A stretch of DNA of 64,000 bases, taken from Protonemura montana. Lineage: Eukaryota; Arthropoda; Insecta; Plecoptera; Nemouridae. Position numbers and translations under genes: made by a program. Positions 55,395 to 64,000 of this stretch are shown here, piece after piece. Location: NCBI GenBank assembly GCA_947568835.1, contig OX387602.1, positions 2,636,570 through 2,700,569 on the forward strand, in the 5' to 3' direction. The notes below the pieces were generated by a model that was not told where the DNA came from, made no database searches, and saw only the letters and a list, made by a program, of their open reading frames with translations. Each line of letters starts with the position of its first letter. The stretch's first letter is position 1.

Positions 55395-57880
55395 TCAAGC
55401 TAGATTTGTCACAAACATAGATTTAAAAACTTCTACATCCAGGCTCTGAATGATTATAACATTGTTAGGTCTGCCCAGACTGTCCTGGTAATCCACAAAG
55501 ACTGCCCCCCCTTTCTCTCCGTAATGCTGCACTTGCATGTACGCTGCTCTGGTCGCTTGAACAATGCTGGCCCGTACAGTCACCGCGGCAGCCAAAGCGT
55601 CCCCAGTCTGATATGTGGCAGCTCCAAGAATTGCCTTTTCAGCTTGATTCAAAAGTCGAACCTGAGGGCTGTCAATCTCCCCCAAAACGTTGATGCGCCA
55701 TTCCTGTTTGTGACATAAAGAAACCAGTGTAGTCAGGAGATTAATGTAATATGTATGGTTGTTTGGAATAAACATATTGGTATACTATCTGGAAAATTTA
55801 AATGCTACCTTTCCACTTCGACAACTTAAATCTGGATGTAAATCTTCTTCTCAGAAGTTACATCCTGTTCTTCACTCTAAATAGCTTAATTAAGCTTTTA
55901 ATTTGATGAATATCGGCAAACTAGCTGTATTCATTTATTTATTTAAAAAATAGATCCAATTTTTATTCGGTTTTGCCTCATGATAATTAAAAACTTTCCC
56001 AATTATATAGGTTGTGCAAAAAACACCAAAAAATTATACATCACAATTGAAAAAATCTAAGCATGTTCCAAAGTGGTTGGTAAACAAAGGTTTTGATCTG
56101 AAAAGAAAGATGTGAGCAAAAATGTTGGCCGATATATAATTTTTTTAATTTTCTTAATCTGAAATATTCAAATAATTAGTGTTCTTGATACTATGAATGA
56201 TATTTATTAACTTGGAGAAGTTTGTAAAATTTCCAGTGTTTTTTGGGCACCATGTAATTAATGTTGTTTAATATCGTAACTTCTGTAATTTTGTACCAAG
56301 CTGGGATAAATGACTTTTTTTATATGGCATCATTATTGCTTATATTTCCTGAAAAAATTCATGCTTACAATTGGGATGATGTGCCTCTGGACCACAGATT
56401 CCCACGGGAAGAGAATTATAGGCTTGATGTTCGCAATACTAGTGTCTGTCGAATTGAAGACAATGAATGTAGCTTCTGGATCGGTGAAAAAGTTGAATTC
56501 TATTCCAGGTAGGACGTTGCCCACGCCTGAAATTTAGTAGAATGCAGAATGTGTTAATGTATTGCGCCTATGGAATGGAGATGACAGAACCATTACTGGT
56601 GCCATTCTCCACTTACCTTCTACACTGCCTCCCAACACCACCAGCTGACCCACATTAGCCAAAAATAGCGGGTCCAACCGAATAGCCAGCGCAATGTTTG
56701 TCAACGGCCCGATGCAAAGGACGGTCACTTCTCCAGGGCTTTCTGCGACAATGTCGATTAGCGCTTGTACTGCATGCTTCTTCTGCAGGTGATTCTCAGG
56801 GTCAGGAGCATTCGTATATTCAAAATCTCCAAAGCCATCGACACCAAAAAAGTTGTCCTCTTTGGGAGTTACGTGAATGGTCTTTGAAGCACCTCGGTAA
56901 ACTGGGATCTGCAGAATAAATTCTTACTATTTCAATCATAAAAGTTGTATTCCTAACAATCAAACATTAACCAAATCGTTTTTGTTTGCAAGTTGGCTTA
57001 CGTCCAATCGATTGACAGTGTCCAGCGTTTTTAAGACATTAACAACAACATTATCAACTTTAGTATTCCCATGAACGCATGTGATGGCGATGATGTTGAC
57101 TTGGCTTAAGATTGCTCCTTCTCCCAATGCAAGCAAAATTGCCCCGGCATCATCACCCCCAGCATCTGTGTCAATGACGAGTTTCCCAACGTCCAGCTTC
57201 AACCTGGTGTCCAATTTCTTCTCAAAGACTCTCGATTGCCTGGATGGCCTACAACCATGTAAGCATTAAACTAGTTACTCATTTCACTTCTTTATGCAGT
57301 GATAAGATAAGATGTAGCTCAAATGAAAGAAATCAAGTTTAGTTCCCACAAAAAAAGGAGTGGCAATAATAGTTTTCTTTATTTTCCTCTCAATTCTCTT
57401 CTACAACAGGATTACAAATCACAGGTCAGCTATGCAGTTAACAACCTGCATGTGTAATCTACAATTACTGTGGATTACATCGATCCGGTATATTTGCACT
57501 GGCTTCCGAGCAAACTTCTATTAGTTACGTTACAGATAGGCAGCTACCTTTTGGTGTGCGCGGGTACACTTGCCATACTCTTACATGCACTGATACAATA
57601 TTTATCAGAGATTATTTATTAGCTATGTTTTATCATCAAATTGTAAGAAAATAAATATTTCAATAATTAAATAAAAAATAACTAAGAATATTATTGGTTC
57701 TAGCCAAATGGTCCCTGCGCTTTTGGAAAGGTGATGTATCTGAAAAGTTTTTGGATTTCCCTGGTTTCTGTTAAGAATTGAGACTTACTCAGTGATAGGT
57801 GACACTACCAGGAAGAAGGTGCTCAGAAGAACAAGTACCAGCACAGCTGTAGACATTGCAGCAGCCACTTCTAATCGCAT
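55395..57880 (-). CDS. Secreted inosine/uridine-type nucleoside hydrolase
   Basis: Nucleoside N-ribohydrolase family; cleaves purine or pyrimidine ribonucleosides to base and ribose. Five exons on minus: 57880-57789, 57248-57002, 56908-56617, 56526-56369, 55703-55395. They total 1098 bases and 365 residues. The calcium-binding signature VIDTDAGGDDAGA (Asp57, Asp59, Asp63, Asp64) is complete. GVDGFGD, VLCIGPLTNIALAI, VVLGGSV, EFNFFTDPEA and the distal calcium ligand motif GDALAAAV (Asp298) follow in family order. A strongly hydrophobic N-terminus (STAVLVLVLLSTFFLVV) predicts a signal peptide or anchor, so the enzyme is likely secreted, as salivary or gut nucleosidases of insects are. A second in-frame ATG lies 24 bases further in (57856). 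Substrate preference cannot be read from sequence. Confidence 0.93.
55704..56368. other. Nucleoside hydrolase introns longer than 300 bases
   Basis: Introns 55704-56368 and 57249-57788; AT-rich, nothing recognised. Confidence 0.7.
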
Positions 57881-60800
57881 CTGAAACCAGCTTGATAGCA
57901 ACAACAAGAACATATGACCTCTAGAGATATTTGTCTCTTCTTAAATGGCATGTACACAATAGAGATGACAATAACACATATTGACAAAATGACAATGTTT
58001 AATCGAAATATATTCCTAAATAAATACTACGTAGGTTATTACGTTTATCCGAAGATGCTCTGAATAAAAGTCAGTGGTCACAATTTACAGCAAGAACAAC
58101 AAGTTGTTCCAGGTCATTTAAATCATTGCCTAACAAGGACAAACAGGTATAATCATGTAACTATCCACATTTATTTCAGCAGTAGTTCTTGAGTCCTGGC
58201 TATCTTTTCAGTTTTAATTAAGAGTGATATGAGTTTTATATCTACCTACCTTAGTTCTAGACACTACTAAAGGCACTTTAGGCCAATATAGTTTATTATC
58301 TGTCTAATTATTATTTGTCTGTCGACTGAATGGCAGTGCTCTATTTTTATCTAGCGATCTTCGAACGCGATAAAATATCTTACTACCTCATCACAGGTCT
58401 TCGCTGATTCTGGTTCGAAGTACACAACAGCTGAGCCGAGGAAATGATTTTGGGTGCGTTTTTGATGAACGTGTGTGATCTAGTGCATGCGCTGCAGTTG
58501 CACCGCTCAAACTCCAATTACTATGATATGCGCGGCATCAGAAGAGTGCCACAATTAGCGGAAGAGTGGAGGCGTCAATCTCAATTTCCCCCATCCCGGA
58601 GTCTGAGTCCAGATTCTCAACTCAGTTTCTTAAATAACTAAGGGGTCATTAAATTCATGGTAAGGTAACTAGGTAACTAGTAACTAGCAACCCATTCCAA
58701 ATATTTGGCTATTGAAGATCATGTACTCAAGCGAATGGTTGGCAAATCATCATGTTGTTATTTGTAAGCCCTCACAAGCCTAACAAAAGGAAACTACGAG
58801 GATAAGCCACTAATAGCAGATGTAATCAGCGAACACCCTTGCGTGAAATCCCGTCAGGGCCAAATCATTTACAGCATTACAAGTACGGATAATCCCAGGT
58901 TGCGCTTTTCAACACCCTTGAACTATTGTCAATATTCTGATCTGATTGTGAAGAGGATGTGACAGCCTCGAAGGGTGCGACTGGGTAGGGAGTGAGGGCG
59001 TCCCCCGTTGTTCCCTTTGAGCTCTGATCTCTAAAACTAGTTGGCACCCTGAATTGCCTACCTCCTACCAACCAAGTGCCAGAGTGGACACAATTCATTG
59101 CGATGTGGTCTTTATTATGAATGGGTCGCATAATAAAACATCGTAATAATAATCGCGTAGAAAAGGGACGTGTTTGTATTCGATAGAAAATGTAACCACG
59201 ACGCCATGGGTACAGCTTGGTGCTAAGACTGTCATTTTGAGCACAGCTTCAATTTCAGCCTTACCTATCTAGGTTTAAAAAAAAAGTTAAAATTTGTGTT
59301 AGCATATTTCAATTACATTTCACATTAACAGTGACTCACTTATCAGTGCAAAACTCAGATCGGTAGGAATGCCCACAGAAAGAAGTGCCCTGGGTTGGCT
59401 GCAATTTTTGTGCCCCTACCTGTATTTTGTAGTAGATAAACTACGCGGCCGTAGCATTGATAAAAGAAGGGTGGATTTGAGTAACCCGAGCCGAAACAGG
59501 AACATGCTAACACCCCTGGATTACATATCTGTGCTTTGCCGTGCACCATCCATCCGTCCACGACTTGCTCATCTCGCCAGTACCTATGTAGCGTTGCGTC
59601 GTGCGCTTTTGCCCTGCGTCATGCGTTGTGCCCCATTCATTGCGTGCCTTCCCTCACACTTCACACCTCTTCACACTTCAATCAAATCGCCGATTTCGTT
59701 GCCGCCACTCAGATTTCAACAGGGCCTCCTCAAGTCCTTCCTTTGCCTTTGTCATCTTCTTGTTGTTGACTCACATGGGACGATGAGAAAAGCACGGCAC
59801 TCGTGTCGCTAGGTACTGGGGCATAGCAAACATTTTAGGCAAAGTCGCAAATTTATAGGAAACACTATTTTGCTGAAATAAAATCGAGAAGTTTAAGCTG
59901 AAAAAGTGCAATCAAATCGTGATATGACGCGAGAATGGGGGAGGGATAAGTAGGCTCGATGACACACAATCCAAAATGACATTCCCTATTTTGAACGTAC
60001 AAGCCTCGCTGCGGCAGAGTCGCTTTTGATCCTTGCTATTATTTATACCACATGTTCGTTTAGTGTAACCAACCGCTCAAAGGCGATTGTTATTGGCAGT
60101 TGAACTTGAAAGGTGTTTTGAGTGTAGTGCCTACGTCCACACTGCTCTTGTTCCTTTCAGTTGCTCCTTCGAGTGGTCACTCATATATTGTCATCGATGC
60201 GAATAGGGTTATTTTCACTCATCGTGTTTATTGAGTAGGCACCCTTTGCAAGCAGGTGTCAAGGGTGTTTAATACCAACACAACAGGACCTTCTCTAACA
60301 TTCTCAAACATGCCACTGCCATTTTCCGTCACATACTTTTGGGTAACTACGAGTCTCAGCATACCACACAGTTTATACACATACTGGATATTGGGTAAAG
60401 ACATTGTAAATAATATATCTCCTTTGGTGGGTAGGACTGACACAGTTCAATACCTAAACAGGAAACCACTTTAGCATTTGGCGTGAATTGGAATATCGCG
60501 GTTCTTGTGCGATCACCGAAGTAAAGCAACAATTCGCTGCGTTAGGTTTTGGAGGATGACCATTATGACCAGCAACATGTTCGGGTCAGCGGACGAACTT
60601 ATCGATGTGTGTGGAATCCTATCGAATCCTTCTCTTAACTCTTCTCTTTTACATAAAGGACCGTTCATCATCATCATAACTTCTGGGTACACCGACGCCA
60701 TCAGGCAAGTGTCCCAGTTCTGGCTGTCAAAACTATAAGACGAACAAGCCGCAAACAAATAAATATTTTTTTATAAATATTTTGATACTTAATTCAAACA

Positions 60801-63646
60801 GTTTTATTATATTATCCGAGTAATATCAAGTAATAAACAGGCAACAGACTGAAACATCGAATGTGTATCACGCATGTCTTGATTTGTTGACTCAGCAACT
60901 CTCAGGCAATCATCTCAGAGCATGTAGGAAGGAGTAGGTACGTAGTACCTAGGTACACATGGGTAATACTGTAACGTAATATGCCACACTAGTGTATCTA
61001 CGCAAGATTTAGCAGCGCAGGTATGCGATGTACGCAATGTGTGCGCTGCAAATGAGAGGTTATGGGCAGGTGTTTTGCTGACTGGCTGGGGGCGGCGGCG
61101 GCGACGTCGGCGGCGGCGGTAAGTTCACACGGGTCGGCATGCCTCTTGTTGAGCGTGACAATCGCTTGCTAGGTGCAGGGACAGGACGGTCACCGTCGTC
61201 TCCGCAATCAAAGGCGTCGACACATTTGCCCGTGGGATTCGCACATCCAGCACATTGCGACATTACCTAAGACTTTGCACTTGATTTTCGTAAACACAGT
61301 GTGGTTTTCCACGAGAAACACTCTCTTTTCAAGGAGATGTCATTCACCTTTCCTCCTTATCTTGGACCTTTTAAGCATCCCTTCAGCCGTTTGACGGTCG
61401 AGAACGTTTCCACGTCTGTTTGGGTGTGCCAACCCTTCCCGCCCGTGAAAATATGAAAGTTAATGTAGATTTGTTCCTGAGGTTTTCTGTGAATGTCATA
61501 ATATGCTTTACATGGTCATACGAGAAATTGGGAATTTTAACCGACAATATTTCATGTACCGATGCAAGATCACTGATCAGCAACAAGCTGATGGATATGG
61601 ATGGGATGGTACATGCTTCTAAATATTGCAAAGCGCGTGATTATTTAGGAATTTGTGAGAATGAATCTGCATTATTCTGTCTTGCTTATTCATATAAGTT
61701 TCAAATTTCATCTGTTGATTGCACTTTCACATTAAATACTAAGCGCAAAAGGCAGGAACATTGTTTACGAAGACATAGGCCACTTTCAAGAAGGGGTTGC
61801 TTTCCTCAGCGAAGCTCCAGACAAATTATAATTTTTTTAGTATGCGTGTGGTCGGGTGTGCAGAGTAATAACTGATGAACCCCAAAACGTATGCACTGAA
61901 GTCTGGAATACGTAATCTAACCTGTCGAGCTATGTTCGTCCCCATGCGTGAGTTGCAAAATATTTTTTCACAGAATTAGCGAGTTTAGTTTTGATGTACT
62001 TTTATTTTTGTAAACAAAGCTGATTACACATAATAATTTTTGGAGATACCATTAGCATCAAATTGAATCTTTTATGTCACCCAGTCCACTCAAAGTTCCA
62101 GCCCAATGGTAGCACTAATCCTTAAAAAAATGCGTTTCCGAAACCAGCAAAGCGCATCTTAATTGTGAAGGTTGACAATTTTGTCCATATGCCTGCCACG
62201 AGTCAGGTTCCAATCGAAAGGACCTGATTTACGGTTCACTATTTAGCTGTGTTACATAGGGAGTTGGGGAAGGCTGGTGCCCAGCATGTTTCCAATTAAC
62301 TGCTAACACATGTCCGTATCAGAACTGACGATGATAATTGGCGCTCAATCATATTGCCAGGTAATGATACTCCCCCGTGATTTAATTATCCGAGAATATA
62401 ATTCGGCTGCAGAAGGTTGCCAGATAATTGGGGGTCTAGTTACCCAGGGGGTCCTGCGTGGTCCTGACTGCTTGCTAGGCTGGATAATAGAGACGAGGGC
62501 AGCTAGGGTCTCGCCCCTCATCGCCTATAACTCATTTGACACATTTTAGCTACGCCGTTTGAACCATGCGATCAGCGGGCATATAAGGTGTACGATTTAA
62601 TTTGGTGTGTGGTCTCATCGGGGATGAAATTAATTTTTAGGAGCGGTTTCTGGGACGAGGATTTCATTAAACGATTTGCCTCTGAGGCATGCTCGGACTG
62701 GTCACTACAGATTCGTGTAGCGACCAGAGCGATCAAAATAATACAGACTATTCTTAGTTATTTATTCATAGGTCAAATCTTAGTTATTATTTTTTTTTTT
62801 GGCAGAAAAAATAGAAACTTCTCCAATTTTTTACGGCTAACTAAAAAACTGCAAAAGAGGATTCACGGTATCATCATTTTGATTGTGAATAAGATTTATA
62901 TCAGACATGTCGTGTCAGTTTCACTGTTCCCGACCTTACTTTTATTTACTGACACCCAATATTTATAGTCGGTGTTTTAAGTTTCACTCCTGTCAAAAAT
63001 TATTTATAAATCCGCATGTTGCACAAACGTTGCAGCAGCTCGTTATCTTCGCGAGCCGAAAGGGTAGCAAGTAATTTATTGCCGCGACATCGAACACTCG
63101 TCGCTTTTCGGGAACGCTTTGACACTGGAGCGATTAGACAAAATGTTTGCTACACGTTGAGGGACGAGCGACGGGACGTCTTGTTCGGGTTACAAGTCTG
63201 TCTCGGGGCTTCAAACGGGCGGCACATTGACTCGCTCGTTTCTTTGAAACAATACCTGCGCTTCCGTCGCGTCCCGTCCACGCCGTGTTCCACATCTGCG
63301 ACGTGACGTGACGTGACGGCGTCGGCGTCGGCGTCGGCTAATCTGTCACGGCGCCCGGCGCCAAGCGAATATGCTACTAACACGTTCATAGCGTTGTTTG
63401 ATGCATTGCTCCAGTAGCGAACCAAGTACAAAACTCAGAGGTTGCGAATCTTTGATGATGGTTCCGGGTGTTTGTTTTTGGCGTACACGTCCAAAAACTG
63501 GTGGATGCAGAAATTTAAAGCCGATTATTTGCAGAACAAATATATGTGAAGCTACATGACTTGCCCGTGTATTCCGTAAAGCAGTTATTTAGAACTACGA
63601 GAAAATTTGTAATTGTCGTTGTATCTTGTGAACTAAGAGTTAATGG
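57881..63646. other. Gene-poor right flank
   Basis: About 6 kb with no gene I recognise. Short open frames occur near 58444-58641, 58877-59131, 61060-61263 and 61420-61875; none has a recognisable family, splice partner or codon signature. A GC-richer, CpG-bearing stretch lies at about 63020-63360. Confidence 0.55.
63020..63360. promoter_or_regulatory. CpG-rich segment with GACGT/GGCGTC tandem repeats
   Basis: This 340-base block is clearly more GC- and CpG-rich than its neighbours and ends in tandem GACGT units (about 63299-63317) followed by four GGCGTC units (about 63317-63339). It resembles a housekeeping promoter or the first exon of a gene lying beyond the window. The regulatory role is inference. 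Confidence 0.3.
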
Positions 63647-63743
63647 TTTTAGGATGAAATCTTATTTAAATTGCAAACGCTTGCAATGCGCGGGGTATTT
63701 TATTATTAACAACACTATAATCGTCTCAAAAATTGATGCCAAA
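63647..63743 (-). mobile_element. SINE-like repeat, copy B (lacks the tRNA-like head)
   Basis: Nearly identical to 47047-47145, sharing an exact 20-plus-base block around GCAAACGCTTGCAATGCGCG, CTATAA(C/T)CGTCTCAAAAAT and GATGCC. It stops before the B-box region found in copy A, as a truncated copy would. Confidence 0.65.
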
Positions 63744-64000
63744 ACTAGTAATGAAAAATAATAAACTAATAAAAAACTGCGTGTTTTCATAATTTTCCTA
63801 AATATTTCGTGAGACAGCACAACTAGGGCACTTATCTTTGTAGATCGGTTATTCCATTAAGGCATCGATAAATTATAATTCTGTTATGAAATGCATTCTC
63901 TTATCCTTTCCAGAATACTAAATTGCGAAACGTGTAAGAAGGATTTGATGGAGGGGTACGGAATCACAGTTTTTCACGTATTTTGAGTACACTTTTTTTT
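63744..64000. other. Right edge, no feature seen
   Basis: AT-rich sequence with no coding or structural signal that I can support. Confidence 0.5.

Noticed and set aside
58444..58641. 65-codon plus-strand frame after the nucleoside hydrolase
   Set aside because: Begins with ATG but has no family resemblance, no signal peptide and no partner exon; too short to support alone.
58877..59131. 84-codon minus-strand frame
   Set aside because: Protein-like in places but unrecognised and without start context or splice sites that I trust.
61060..61263. Minus-strand proline-rich 67-codon frame (MSQCAGCANPTG, PPPPTSPPPPP)
   Set aside because: The proline run comes from a simple GGCGGC repeat on the plus strand; no homologue recognised. 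Could be a first exon but I cannot support it.
61420..61875. 151-codon plus-strand frame
   Set aside because: Longest frame of the right flank, yet the N-terminus and basic C-terminus show no domain, and no splice or promoter context supports it.

Overview
This is nuclear DNA from an animal, most likely an arthropod and probably an insect. The sequence is AT-rich and holds spliced genes with GT-AG introns, mostly 60 to 1200 bases long. There are no operonic ribosome-binding sites. The gene set is metazoan: tubulin cofactor E, TECPR2, DESI2, B9D2, tectonic, and an insect-type secreted nucleoside hydrolase. A hemipteroid insect is my guess from overall texture; nothing in the window proves it.

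I rebuilt eleven protein-coding genes exon by exon from splice signals, frame continuity and remembered family sequences. Every complete model closes to a whole number of codons. From left to right: a glycerol kinase paralogue on the minus strand, cut by the left edge (Gk-like 1, 1-3159); a gene-poor 7 kb stretch with unrecognised fragments; TECPR2 on minus (10191-17024); DESI2 on plus (18244-20697); TBCE on minus (23189-28021); glycerol kinase 2 on plus (29623-34029); glycerol kinase 3 on plus (37226-41084); an F-box/LRR gene on minus (41649-45414) head to head with a second F-box/LRR gene on plus (47344-49608); B9D2 (50123-51046) and tectonic (51090-54063) on plus, 43 bases apart; a secreted nucleoside hydrolase on minus (55395-57880); and about 6 kb of gene-poor, repeat-bearing DNA to the right edge.

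Three themes stand out. First, there are three glycerol kinase paralogues. Two look catalytically intact and differ at the C-terminus: Gk3 has a membrane anchor and Gk2 does not. The third keeps its exon structure, reading frame and glycerol-contact motifs but has lost the catalytic aspartate and several ATP-binding motifs, so it looks like a maintained pseudoenzyme. Second, B9D2 and tectonic, two partners of the same ciliary transition-zone complex, are packed as tightly as a dicistronic unit. Third, intron 2 of Gk2 carries a roughly 870-base imperfect inverted repeat that would form a very long RNA hairpin.

Other housekeeping functions are autophagy and secretory traffic (TECPR2), deubiquitinase/deSUMOylase-fold chemistry (DESI2), tubulin folding (TBCE) and probable SCF ubiquitin-ligase adaptors (the F-box genes). 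Non-coding features include a repeat shared by 47.1 kb and 63.7 kb that has a tRNA-like B box, another diverged repeat pair, long pure C/G tracts and short microsatellites.
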